Origin: Effusibacillus consociatus
GTDB taxonomy: Bacteria; Bacillota; Bacilli; Tumebacillales; Effusibacillaceae
Length of the DNA stretch: 64,000 nucleotides
Assembly (NCBI RefSeq): GCF_042652925.1
Contig: NZ_JBHSHC010000096.1
Coordinates: 1-64,000, forward strand
Direction of reading: 5' to 3'
A program made the translations under genes and the position numbers. The notes below the pieces were generated by a model. That model was given only the letters and a program-made list of their open reading frames with translations. It made no database searches and was not told where the DNA came from. Positions 41,926 to 50,019 of the stretch are shown here, piece after piece; the stretch's first letter is position 1, and each line of letters starts with the position of its first letter.

Positions 41926-43455
41926 ATGAGAAAGACACATGTCGGATGGACCGTTGCGGCTATGATGCTCGCTCTTTTGTTGGCTTCGCTTGACCAGACG
42001 ATTGTGGCGACAGCGATGCCGACCATTGTGTCCGAATTAAAAGGAATGGATATTTATTCATGGGTGTTTACTTCTTACATGTTAACCTCGACAACCGTTA
42101 TGCCGATTATCGGGAAACTGTCCGATATGTATGGTCGAAAGCTGTTTTTTCTTCTGGGACTTGGAATCTTCATGATTGGATCCGCACTCTGCGGGATTGC
42201 CGATTCAATGACTGAACTGGTCCTGTATCGAGGCCTGCAGGGTCTTGGGGCCGGGTCACTTATGCCAACCGCCTTTACCATCATTTTTGAAATCTTTCCC
42301 CCGGAGAAACGAGGAAGGATGCAGGGGATTTTTGGTGCTGTTTTCGGTATGTCTTCCGTATTCGGACCGTCGCTCGGCGCTTACATTACCGAATCGATTT
42401 CCTGGCACTGGATCTTCTACATCAACTTGCCGTTAGGGATTCTCTCTTTCATGATCTTGTGGTTCTCTCTGACGGAGACGAGAGCAGAGGGCTATATGCC
42501 AAAGGTGGATTATCTTGGGGCAGGCACGATGGCTGTCTCGATTGTTACTTTACTGCTCGGACTTGTCTTTGGCGGGAAAGAGTACGCATGGACATCCTGG
42601 CAGGTTATCGGGCTGTTTGGAGCGTCGCTGCTATTTTTGATCTTGTTCCTGGTAATGGAACGGAAAGCAAGCGAACCGATGCTGCCGCTTACCATGTTTC
42701 GGAATCCCGTAGTGACCGTTGTAACTCTGGTTACCTTTATACAGGGAATTGCTATGATGGGAGGCGCCTCCTACATTCCGCTTTTTGTGCAGGGGGTGCT
42801 CGGCGGCAGTGCATCAAATGCGGGTTATATCCTGACACCGATGATGCTTTCGCTTGTTGTCGGCTCCACTCTGGCCGGATTCGCGATGCGCAAATTCAGC
42901 TATCGAACAATTACGGTGGCTGCGATGGCGGTGATCTCACTTGGTTCGTTTTTGCTTACCGGGTTGAGTGTGGACACCTCTTCGCTCGAAGTGACTTTCT
43001 CCATGATTGTTTTGGGCTTGGGAATCGGCCCATTAATGCCGGTTACCATGACTGCGGTACAGGGAGCGGTTGATGCCTCCCAACGTGGTGTTGCAACCTC
43101 GAGTGTAGCTTTCTTTCGTTCAATTGGAGGAACTGTTGGCGTAGCTGTGATGGGAGCCATTATCACACATCATATGACGGTTTCCCTGGCAGACAAACTT
43201 TCCGGTATTTCCATGGATGGAGCAGTATTGCAGGATCCGCAAGCATTGCTGCAGCCGGAAGCGAGGGCGGCCATCCCGGCTCCTGTGTTATCTGTACTGC
43301 AGGGAGCTTTGGCTGATGCGATCGCGTATGTTTTTCTGTTTGGGTTCATTGCCGCCGTGATCGGTGTTGTCATCTCGTTTTTCCTGGGAAATTCCCGGCT
43401 GGAAACACGCAAACAAAGCATGAAATCGCAACCGGTTGGGGATAGTTCTTTATAA
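41926..43455 (+). CDS. MFS drug/proton antiporter (DHA2/EmrB-QacA type)
   Basis: The 509-residue, 14-helix transporter begins with WTVAAMMLALLLASLDQTIVATAMPTI, which carries motif D1, and has GKLSDMYGRK (motif A, helix 2-3 loop). The motif C region GIFGAVFGMSSVFGPSLGAYI follows. It exports toxic compounds in exchange for protons. ATG 41926 has GGGGAGA 7 bases before it. The PadR gene follows after 13 bases, so the pair is likely co-transcribed and self-regulated. Confidence 0.92.
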   Translation: MRKTHVGWTVAAMMLALLLASLDQTIVATAMPTIVSELKGMDIYSWVFTSYMLTSTTVMPIIGKLSDMYGRKLFFLLGLGIFMIGSALCGIADSMTELVLYRGLQGLGAGSLMPTAFTIIFEIFPPEKRGRMQGIFGAVFGMSSVFGPSLGAYITESISWHWIFYINLPLGILSFMILWFSLTETRAEGYMPKVDYLGAGTMAVSIVTLLLGLVFGGKEYAWTSWQVIGLFGASLLFLILFLVMERKASEPMLPLTMFRNPVVTVVTLVTFIQGIAMMGGASYIPLFVQGVLGGSASNAGYILTPMMLSLVVGSTLAGFAMRKFSYRTITVAAMAVISLGSFLLTGLSVDTSSLEVTFSMIVLGLGIGPLMPVTMTAVQGAVDASQRGVATSSVAFFRSIGGTVGVAVMGAIITHHMTVSLADKLSGISMDGAVLQDPQALLQPEARAAIPAPVLSVLQGALADAIAYVFLFGFIAAVIGVVISFFLGNSRLETRKQSMKSQPVGDSSL

Positions 43456-43468
43456 GGAGAGGTTTTGG

Positions 43469-44014
43469 ATGGAACTGCGGCTGTTAATTCTCGGACTTCT
43501 ATGCGACCAGGATCTCCATCCCTATGAAGTTTTACAGATTTTAAAAATGCGCCAGGTCCACGATTACATCAAGGTAAACTACGGAACCCTGTATTATGCG
43601 TTCGAACAGCTGGAGAAAAACGGGTGGATCGAGGTCAAAGAAGTGATTCAGGAAGAGAAACGACCCGAAAAAAAGGTTTACCGGATCACGGAGACAGGGC
43701 GCAGCGAATTTAAAAAGATGCTGCACAAGGCGTTTCGGACTGAGTCCAAAATGTTTCATCCATTGTACCCGGCTTTGATGAATGCGGATTTTGCCGATGC
43801 AGATCAAGTGAAAGCTGCGATCAAAGAGAAGATCGAGAAGCGGCGGGAGACCGTGGAATTTCTTCGCACCCTTTTCCAATGCAAGGTATCGGATCATCCG
43901 TACGGAGTCGTTATGCTGATCAAGAACGCGCTGATGCACAGTGAAGTCGAATTGGCCTGGCTGGAAGAATTTCTGCTTGGAGTGGAAAAAGGACGTTTGG
44001 ACCGCAGAGAATGA
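43469..44014 (+). CDS. PadR-family transcriptional regulator
   Basis: An N-terminal winged helix (about 1-85) has LRLLILGLLCDQDLHPYEVLQIL, then VNYGTLYYAFEQLEKNGWIE and the KKVYRITETGRSEFKKML wing. A helical C-terminal dimerisation domain (about 95-180) is of the larger Vir/PadR type. AAGGAGAGG precedes ATG 43469. By context it represses the upstream exporter, probably through the 41867-41901 inverted repeat. Confidence 0.9.
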   Translation: MELRLLILGLLCDQDLHPYEVLQILKMRQVHDYIKVNYGTLYYAFEQLEKNGWIEVKEVIQEEKRPEKKVYRITETGRSEFKKMLHKAFRTESKMFHPLYPALMNADFADADQVKAAIKEKIEKRRETVEFLRTLFQCKVSDHPYGVVMLIKNALMHSEVELAWLEEFLLGVEKGRLDRRE

Positions 44015-44022
44015 AGAATAAA

Positions 44023-44052
44023 AACACCGGCTCAACTCGGCCGGTGTTCTTT
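44023..44052. terminator. bidirectional terminator
   Basis: AACACCGGC and GGCCGGTGTT pair with a 7-base loop, then TCTTTGTT. The stem overlaps the last codons of the minus-strand gene. Confidence 0.75.
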
Positions 44053-44286
44053 GTTGATTGGCTGTATGTCCAGCGTATCGGAGGCAAAATTGTTCGTCAT
44101 AAACCATTCTTCGATATCAAACTCGTCACCGTTTGCTTCAAAGAACAAGCCATCTTCATCTGCCTTTGCGATGATCCCGGTGCTCACATTGTTCACCGTT
44201 ACTTCAGCCGGCAGTGAGTCCGGTCGAGATTCGTATTCATCCCAGATCTTTTGGCAGAACGAGTCTACAGATTCTTGAATATTCAT
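44032..44286 (-). CDS. small acidic protein, unknown function
   Basis: The 84-residue product begins MNIQESVDSFCQKIWDEYES and contains VTVNNVSTGIIAKADEDGLFFEANGDEFDIEEW. It is acidic with a helix then beta-strands. AAGGAGGAGGG precedes ATG 44286, a very strong site. No family is recognised. Confidence 0.65.
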   Translation of the reverse strand: MNIQESVDSFCQKIWDEYESRPDSLPAEVTVNNVSTGIIAKADEDGLFFEANGDEFDIEEWFMTNNFASDTLDIQPINKEHRPS

Positions 44287-44391
44287 GCCAGCCCTCCTCC
44301 TTTATGCATATCTCCATTGTGTGCCAACTCGGCCTTCCCTATCCGTGATCGGAGTATTTGGGTGTTTGTACAGGTACGAATCGGTATAAAA

Positions 44392-44408
44392 GCTCATATT
44401 TTATGAGC
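44392..44408. repeat. 17-bp inverted repeat upstream of the speH promoter
   Basis: GCTCATA, TTT and TATGAGC form a perfect inverted repeat 45 bases upstream of the speH -35 box. It may be an operator; the regulator is unknown. Confidence 0.4.
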
Positions 44409-44452
44409 GACCTTTATCATTGGATACTGGTCATGGAGGATCAACTTTCCAG

Positions 44453-44481
44453 TTTACTTTGACTAGCCGATGTGATAGGAT
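44453..44481 (+). promoter_or_regulatory. probable speH promoter
   Basis: TTTACT (44453-44458), a 17-bp spacer and TAGGAT (44476-44481). The start would fall near 44488, leaving a leader of about 270 bases before speH. Confidence 0.5.
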
Positions 44482-44487
44482 TTCATG

Positions 44488-44757
44488 AACAACTTGCTTC
44501 CGTTACCCATTCTATTAGCCTTCCAGAATGTTTCTCAAAAAAGTTGTGGAAAACTATTGAAACCTCGTTCAAGATGTGATACTTTATTCTTCGTTGAAAT
44601 TTGTTTGGGTAAAAAACGAAGCAAGAAGGATTAGGAACCAGGATTCACTTAAAGGGTTAGGACCTCTCCGGACTAACTTTCCCCCGTGGTGAATGACGTA
44701 GGTCCTAGCGAAAAATCTAAGTTACAATTTTTCGTTTAGGAAGGGGGCCGAAAGCTC
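44488..44757 (+). ncRNA. candidate structured cis-regulatory leader of speH
   Basis: A long-range stem joins 44493-44509 (CTTGCTTC, then TACCCA) to 44606-44625 (TGGGTA, then GAAGCAAG). Downstream, ATTCAC (44643) can pair with GTGAAT (44689), and TAGGACCT (44658) with AGGTCCTA (44700). These two helices interleave as in a pseudoknot. GTTAG/CTAAC (44656, 44673) is a competing hairpin. CGAAAAA/TTTTTCG (44709-44735) precedes the ribosome site. I match it to no riboswitch class I know. Confidence 0.5.
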
Positions 44758-45156
44758 ATGATCCAAGAAGAGTATTCAACTTTTGGGAGACATGTTGCTG
44801 TCGACACGTGGGGTGCTGACTTTAACATGCTCAATGATGCCAAATTTTTGGAAAAAATGATGGTACAAGCTGCAGAAAAATGTGGTGCAACGGTATTATC
44901 CGTTCAATCCAAACAATTTGAGCCTCAAGGGGCAACTGTATTGGTTTTGCTTTCGGAGAGCCATATCTCGATCCACACATATCCGGAAAAGGGATTTGCG
45001 GCGCTTGATTGCTACACCTGCGGTGAGACGGTCGATCCGCAAGTAGCGATGGATTATATGATCTCTGTATTGAAACCTGCAAAAACATACCCTAAAATGC
45101 TTAAGCGCGGAGAAGGTCCAATCGTAGTTGTTGAACCGGTTGAAGCGGTAAGGTAA
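44758..45156 (+). CDS. speH: S-adenosylmethionine decarboxylase proenzyme (prokaryotic type)
   Basis: SpeH supplies decarboxylated SAM for spermidine synthesis. The proenzyme self-cleaves between Glu67 and Ser68 in VLLSESHISIHTYPEKGFAA, turning Ser68 into the pyruvoyl group. The catalytic His and the LDCYTCG motif follow. Its 132 residues fit the Bacillus class. AGGAAGGGGG lies about 10 bases before the ATG. A long structured leader and a strong terminator flank it. Spermidine synthase is not adjacent. Confidence 0.95.
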   Translation: MIQEEYSTFGRHVAVDTWGADFNMLNDAKFLEKMMVQAAEKCGATVLSVQSKQFEPQGATVLVLLSESHISIHTYPEKGFAALDCYTCGETVDPQVAMDYMISVLKPAKTYPKMLKRGEGPIVVVEPVEAVR

Positions 45157-45157
45157 C

Positions 45158-45182
45158 GCCTGCATACGCAGGCTTTTTTTAT
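45158..45182 (+). terminator. rho-independent terminator after speH
   Basis: GCCTGC, ATAC and GCAGGC are followed by nine T. Confidence 0.9.
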
Positions 45183-45193
45183 TTTCGGTTTTT

Positions 45194-45406
45194 TTATTCC
45201 CCACCGGTAAAATTTTCGAAATTGTCGAATTGCATCCCTTGCACAGGTCCCGCTTCATATAACGCGTCATCACCGGTGGGAGCATGCAGTTCCGGTTGAA
45301 TAAACCGCGGTTGAGGACTTGCGTTTGGCGCCTCTTCCTGCAGCTCGTTGAGCTGTTTTTTCAATGCCTCGATCTCGTGCTCCATTTTTTGAATTTGATT
45401 GTCCAT
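45194..45406 (-). CDS. small coiled-coil protein, unknown function
   Basis: The 70-residue product starts MDNQIQKMEHEIEALKKQLN, a short coiled coil. A Pro-rich acidic tail ends NFENFTGGE. GGAGGG lies 7 bases before the start. Small coiled-coil/tail proteins of this kind occur in Bacillales, but I do not recognise this one. Confidence 0.65.
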   Translation of the reverse strand: MDNQIQKMEHEIEALKKQLNELQEEAPNASPQPRFIQPELHAPTGDDALYEAGPVQGMQFDNFENFTGGE

Positions 45407-45561
45407 CGTGATCCCTCCATTCAGTAGGTTTTTACTTTCTAAGGTGTTCTATGTATAAAAAAACATAATTAATGAATGATTGGGATTTTTGTGTTAAAGT
45501 TTAATTGTGGCGGGGAAACTTAATCTCGGGGAAATACATACATAAGGTGGAATCGGACAGT

Positions 45562-46392
45562 ATGGTATCATCGGGAATTTCAGGTCTTGACCATATTTTA
45601 TCCGGTGGCTTTCCTCGGGGCTCATCAATTATAGTTGAAGGGGCTCCGGGAACCGGTAAGACAACTTTAGGCCTTCAATTTCTTTATCATGGGGCTGTCA
45701 ACTGTGATCAACCGGGAATCTATATTACTTTTGAAGAATTGCCGGAACAATTGTACAAGGACATGTTGTCTTTTGGCTGGGATCTTCGCCGGTTGGAGAA
45801 ACACAATCAATTGCGGGTGATCTGTACATCACCTGAAGTACTGCTGGAGCAGATGATGACACCGAACGGTCTGTTTGAACAAATGGTGAAACAGATTCAA
45901 TGTCGGCGCGTGGTGATTGACAGCATCAGTTTATTTCAATACGGCAGTGACAGAAAAGGTGTTCACCGACAAGCCATATACAGTTTACGAAATATGTTGC
46001 GCAAGTTTTCTCTGACATCCTTGTTGATCCGCGAACAAACTCATGGTGACTCAGGCGAAATGCCTTTCGAAAATTATGTGGCGGACGGGCTAATCCGTCT
46101 GTCTTTACAACAGCATCTGCAGAAATACCGAAAGCGTACACTGGAAGTATTAAAGATGCGGGGAGCAAGGATTTCAGAAGGGGAACATATCTATCGAATC
46201 ACGGATGAGGGAATTCATTTAATTCCAGCGTTGTCGATGGTCGAGGATACAATCATAGCCAGAGATCAGCAAACTGTGTCAACAGGTATACCCCGTCTGG
46301 ATCAATTGCTTTCAGGAGGAATTCCCAAAGGTTCTGTATTTATCTTGGATACAAACAGTAAAGCAAACTATAGAAACCGTTCGTTCGGTTAG
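45562..46392 (+). CDS. KaiC/RadA-like ATPase with truncated second domain
   Basis: One complete KaiC-type RecA domain: GISGLDHILSGGFPRGS, Walker A GAPGTGKTTL near residue 27, and RRVVIDSISLF as Walker B. A second domain starts with STGIPRLDQLLSGGIPKGS but ends 17 residues later, before any Walker A. This is either a natural one-and-a-bit domain form or a truncation. ATG 45562 has AAGGTGGA upstream; TTG 45505 is possible. It is transcribed with a winged-helix protein and a LuxR-type regulator, as a sensory unit. Confidence 0.82.
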   Translation: MVSSGISGLDHILSGGFPRGSSIIVEGAPGTGKTTLGLQFLYHGAVNCDQPGIYITFEELPEQLYKDMLSFGWDLRRLEKHNQLRVICTSPEVLLEQMMTPNGLFEQMVKQIQCRRVVIDSISLFQYGSDRKGVHRQAIYSLRNMLRKFSLTSLLIREQTHGDSGEMPFENYVADGLIRLSLQQHLQKYRKRTLEVLKMRGARISEGEHIYRITDEGIHLIPALSMVEDTIIARDQQTVSTGIPRLDQLLSGGIPKGSVFILDTNSKANYRNRSFG

Positions 46393-46410
46393 TGTGAGGA
46401 GGGGAAAACG

Positions 46411-46662
46411 ATGGATAAAACGAATATGCTTCCCCTGCAGATGGAGTGTACATTGTTCTTTCAAGAGAATCCATATACGCTTGAGACTCTAGCAGGTCTT
46501 GCGTTGCGTTTGGGCAGAAAACCGGAGGATATCCGACCAGCCTTGCAGCATCTTGTTTCTCTGTCGATTCTTGAGGAGATTGGTGAAGGGGAACGAGCCA
46601 TATACCGCTATAATCACCCAGTTGTGACGAGCGAGGTCGGTATAGTATGGGAACAAGTTTAG
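46411..46662 (+). CDS. small winged-helix-like protein
   Basis: The 83-residue product has a helix-turn-helix pattern: NPYTLETLAGLALRLGRKPE, then IRPALQHLVSLSILEEIGEG and a RAIYRYN wing. It looks like a stand-alone DNA- or protein-binding winged helix. GGAGGGG precedes the ATG. Its stop overlaps the next gene by 16 bases, coupling the two. Confidence 0.7.
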   Translation: MDKTNMLPLQMECTLFFQENPYTLETLAGLALRLGRKPEDIRPALQHLVSLSILEEIGEGERAIYRYNHPVVTSEVGIVWEQV

Positions 46663-48797
46663 ATTTAATGCAGGATTTGCAAGATGCATATGCTTCTCTA
46701 TGTAATTTGACGATTTTTACTACAGATTCCAACGGGGAACTTATAACCCGTCCGTCCAATATTACGCCATTGTCGAAGTTGTTGCTGGAAGGGGATGATC
46801 TGTCATTTTCCGTTCGAATCCGCAATGCGTTGGCTAATTTCTCACAAATCACGAAACCGATTCTATATGAGATGCGTCCAGGATTAAAGTTTATCTTGGC
46901 GTCAGTAAGAACAGGCGACAAAACCCAGTATTACATAGGAGCCGGTGTCATTATCGAAGAGCATTCCCGTGAACTGATTAAAGATTACTTTAACACCTCT
47001 ACAAAAGACCCTGTCCAGTGGAAAGAGGCGCTTGATACACTAGGTGAAACTTCAGCTCTGTCGAAGGAAGTGCTGTTGGAACACATCGATAAGATGGCTT
47101 TGATATTGTCCTTGCATCTAAAAGCTGCCGAGCGTAAGCAGAAACTCGGGATCATTAACGATGTATCCACTCTGATTACCCAACCAAACAGTACGATACC
47201 GCATGTATTGGAAAAATTCTTGCTGTTTAAAGAAATTGACTTTGTCGGTTTTGCCGAGAACGTAGACAATGAACTTTTTCGAGTTTCCCATATGCTGGGA
47301 GAAAATGCTTTGGCCTTAGCAGGCGCTTCTTTTTCAACAGGTGAAGGTTTTCTCGGACATGTGGCGGCGACAGGACAACTTGGATTCTGGGGAAATATTG
47401 CACGAGATCCGAGAACGCTTTTTTTTACACAAAAAGATATATATCCCAATCTGTTATTTTGTTGGCCGGTTAGAAGGGAAGCGAAAGTTTCAGGTCTTCT
47501 GTTTGGAGGAAGTTATACCTCTTCGGTTATTCAACCGGATGTCCTTTCTTTCGGCCAAACGATTGCCAGGTTACTTGAGGTTCAATTGACGAATCGATCT
47601 TTGCAAGAAGATAGAAACAACCATATACTGCGGTTATCTGCCTTAATGGAGATCTGTCAGGTAATGACCGTTGTTGACGATCTCAAACGAATTCTGCTTA
47701 TCCTCGTTGATATGAGTCTCAATTTGGTACAGGGGTCGTTCTCATGCGTGGTGTTAAAACAACGAGACAAAGAATCTAAAGTTCAGATAGTATCCAGGGG
47801 GCTCGACTCTGAACAGATTGACCATTATACCCAGGATTTGTTCAGACGGCATCTGTCATCAAAAAGTGCGGAGAAGAATCATTTCAGCGAGAATGGCGTT
47901 CACGAAACCGACTGGGGAACAGCGGTGATCGAATCCCCTCTGAAGGTGAACAATGAAATTCAGGGGTTTTTATGTGTGGGATTACGCTCTCAAAAAGAGA
48001 TGGACGAATTTCAAGCCCTTCTTTCCAGTCTGACGACAATTGGGGGGATGGCGATCCAACGTGTGCAAGAAGCAGCCGGTTTGAATCAGATCAATCAACT
48101 GGTAATCACGTTGCATCGGGCTATGAAGCAATGGAACCGTGAGGATTATGAATTGACGTTGCGGGCTAAAGAGTTGGTCGTTTCGTTTTCCCGGTATTTG
48201 GGACTTCCTGCGACGGAGATTACTCATATCGCGAATGCCTCCCTGCTTTTCCGTTACGAACTTGATTTCCTGAACGAAACCCTGCCGAGCCAGGAGCTAA
48301 TGAATATTCTGCAAGAGTTTTCGAATTTTGCAGAGGAGTCGGACAACAAGCCGATGGGCAATGCCTCCTGCGGTATTGGCAGTCAGATCCTTTATCTTGT
48401 CTGGCGTTATTTGAGTCACGGTGAACAGCCGGAATTTCTCGATCAAATCACCTATATGAATCGACAGTTGCTTGAAAATTTCAAGGCTTTTTTACTCAGT
48501 CGGGAAGTTGTCGATCGTGAGGTTTCGATTCGTGATCAAGGGCCGACGGCAGATGGCGAATCAGATCCTCTGCTGATGCAACGGATGAAAGAATCAATGC
48601 CGCTCACCTCACGTGAACAAGAAGTATTGCATCTGGTTGTGCAAGGGTTAAGCAATCGGGAAATTGCGGAAAAGTTATATATCAGTGAACATACGGTCAA
48701 GAATCATATGTCGAATATGTTTCAGAAACTGGGCGTTTCCGACCGGACTCAGGTGATTGCCATGGTGTATCAAAGCGGATATGGCAAAACACAATGA
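46647..48797 (+). CDS. PocR/GAF sensor with LuxR-type DNA-binding domain
   Basis: The 716-residue regulator begins with a PocR-like ligand domain (LMQDLQDAYASLCNLTIFTTDSNG), followed by two GAF-like domains (about 160-300 and 320-470). A long helical part comes next, then a C-terminal LuxR helix-turn-helix (LTSREQEVLHLVVQGLSNREIAEKLYISEHTVKNHMSNM) near 645-705. GAF domains often bind cyclic nucleotides or small effectors. No receiver domain is present. Together with the KaiC-like ATPase it probably senses metabolic state. Confidence 0.85.
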   Translation: MGTSLDLMQDLQDAYASLCNLTIFTTDSNGELITRPSNITPLSKLLLEGDDLSFSVRIRNALANFSQITKPILYEMRPGLKFILASVRTGDKTQYYIGAGVIIEEHSRELIKDYFNTSTKDPVQWKEALDTLGETSALSKEVLLEHIDKMALILSLHLKAAERKQKLGIINDVSTLITQPNSTIPHVLEKFLLFKEIDFVGFAENVDNELFRVSHMLGENALALAGASFSTGEGFLGHVAATGQLGFWGNIARDPRTLFFTQKDIYPNLLFCWPVRREAKVSGLLFGGSYTSSVIQPDVLSFGQTIARLLEVQLTNRSLQEDRNNHILRLSALMEICQVMTVVDDLKRILLILVDMSLNLVQGSFSCVVLKQRDKESKVQIVSRGLDSEQIDHYTQDLFRRHLSSKSAEKNHFSENGVHETDWGTAVIESPLKVNNEIQGFLCVGLRSQKEMDEFQALLSSLTTIGGMAIQRVQEAAGLNQINQLVITLHRAMKQWNREDYELTLRAKELVVSFSRYLGLPATEITHIANASLLFRYELDFLNETLPSQELMNILQEFSNFAEESDNKPMGNASCGIGSQILYLVWRYLSHGEQPEFLDQITYMNRQLLENFKAFLLSREVVDREVSIRDQGPTADGESDPLLMQRMKESMPLTSREQEVLHLVVQGLSNREIAEKLYISEHTVKNHMSNMFQKLGVSDRTQVIAMVYQSGYGKTQ

Positions 48798-48808
48798 TAG
48801 GTAAATTG

Positions 48809-48846
48809 AAACCTCTCTTCTGCGTGTTGCAGGAGAGAGGTTTTTT
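48809..48846 (+). terminator. rho-independent terminator
   Basis: AAACCTCTCTTCTGC and GCAGGAGAGAGGTTT pair over about 15 bp, followed by TTTCG. It separates the KaiC/LuxR operon from the HD-GYP operon. Confidence 0.9.
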
Positions 48847-49009
48847 CGTTGTGGTTGTGCGGGAATAGGAAGGGTTTCCTAGTCGATTCCCGTTCTGTTA
48901 TGTCGAAAAATAGGAAGACTCAGGGATTTTCTTTCCAGTTTTTATTTGGCAGAATAAACGTAACAAGATTCACAGGGGGCGTTGTGGTGAGGAGGGGAGG
49001 GGAGTAACA

Positions 49010-49627
49010 CTGAGGGAACTGCTTACATTAGATAATGTTCCAAAGAAGATAATGAATTTTGCGATTGAAGACAAGTCCGCTTTTTTAATGAGGCGGTTAA
49101 AAGAACATCATCCTTATACGTATGTGCATTCCCTTCGTGTTGCGCACTATAGTTTTGAACTTGCGAAAATGATGGGATTTTCCGATCCGGAACTGGATGT
49201 GCTGGTGCGGTCTGCATTGTTGCACGATGTGGGAAAGTTGAAAATACCAAGGAAAATTCTTGATAAAAAAGGCAAGTTGGATGAAAAAGAATGGTTGAAT
49301 CTGCGGCTACATTCACAATACGGCGCTGAAATTGTACAGGAATTCAGTTACAGTGGTTTAGTCGATCCGGAGGTGATTCTTTATCATCATGAAAATATGG
49401 ATGGGACAGGTTATCCATTTGGATTGACCGGAGGAGCTCTGTCACTGTCTGTCCGTATTGTACGGATTACCGACAGTTTCGACGCAATGACCACCATGCG
49501 TGCTTATAATCAGCTGAAAAGTATGGATCGGGCGATAGATGAGTTGTTTCGGTGGAGCGATGTTCATTTTGATTTGGAAGCAGTTGGAATATTCGAGCGG
49601 TATATTCAGGAGAGATATTTTGGATGA
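49010..49627 (+). CDS. stand-alone HD-GYP c-di-GMP phosphodiesterase
   Basis: HD-GYP proteins hydrolyse cyclic di-GMP. The catalytic set is intact: SLRVAHYS, LLHDVGKLKIP (HD), RLHSQYGAEIV, YHHENMDGTGYP (the GYP motif), RIVRITDSFDAM. It has no membrane or receiver part. The nearest ATG (49052) lacks a ribosome site. A CTG at 49010 lies 5 bases after GGAGGGGAG and adds 14 residues, so a CTG start is proposed. It heads an operon of STAS, PP2C, FapA and STAS genes. Confidence 0.85.
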   Translation: MRELLTLDNVPKKIMNFAIEDKSAFLMRRLKEHHPYTYVHSLRVAHYSFELAKMMGFSDPELDVLVRSALLHDVGKLKIPRKILDKKGKLDEKEWLNLRLHSQYGAEIVQEFSYSGLVDPEVILYHHENMDGTGYPFGLTGGALSLSVRIVRITDSFDAMTTMRAYNQLKSMDRAIDELFRWSDVHFDLEAVGIFERYIQERYFG

Positions 49628-49658
49628 TCGACCGAGAGGTTATATTTTTCATCTCAAT

Positions 49659-49688
49659 ACTGTTTGAAACTGTTTGAAACTGTTTGAA
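49659..49688 (+). repeat. three 10-bp tandem repeats before a STAS gene
   Basis: ACTGTTTGAA occurs three times without spacing, 15 bases before the STAS start and just before its ribosome site. Such a short array could vary in copy number or bind a protein. Confidence 0.7.
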
Positions 49689-49702
49689 TGAAGGTGAATT
49701 GA

Positions 49703-50014
49703 GTGAGTCTATCTGTACAGGTTACACAAGCTTCTCCACAATCGGCAGTGGTAAAAGTGGAGGGTGAAGTGGATATTTTCACTGTAGACCATCTGCTCGC
49801 CGCAATTGAGAAATGCAATGCGAAAACTATTGTTTTGAATTGTGAAGGACTTGTTTTTATTGATTCAACCGGTATCGGACTCTTGTTGCGTAAAATGGTT
49901 GAATTAAAAGAACAAGGAATCAATGTAACATTCGATTCCGTACCCGAGCCGATTGATGCGATCCTGGATGAAATGGGAATCTATGAAATCTTGGACGAAT
50001 TAAATGGGAGGTAG
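49703..50014 (+). CDS. STAS-domain anti-anti-sigma factor
   Basis: The 103-residue protein has the SpoIIAA/RsbV fold. KVEGEVDIFTVDHLLAAI is followed by LVFIDSTGIGLLLR, whose Ser (about 58) is the phosphorylation site. It should bind a SpoIIAB-like kinase when unphosphorylated. GTG 49703 follows GAAGGTGA. The adjacent phosphatase is the expected activator. A matching kinase domain is fused to the HD-GYP protein at 54006. Confidence 0.9.
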   Translation: MSLSVQVTQASPQSAVVKVEGEVDIFTVDHLLAAIEKCNAKTIVLNCEGLVFIDSTGIGLLLRKMVELKEQGINVTFDSVPEPIDAILDEMGIYEILDELNGR

Positions 50015-50019
50015 CCCAT

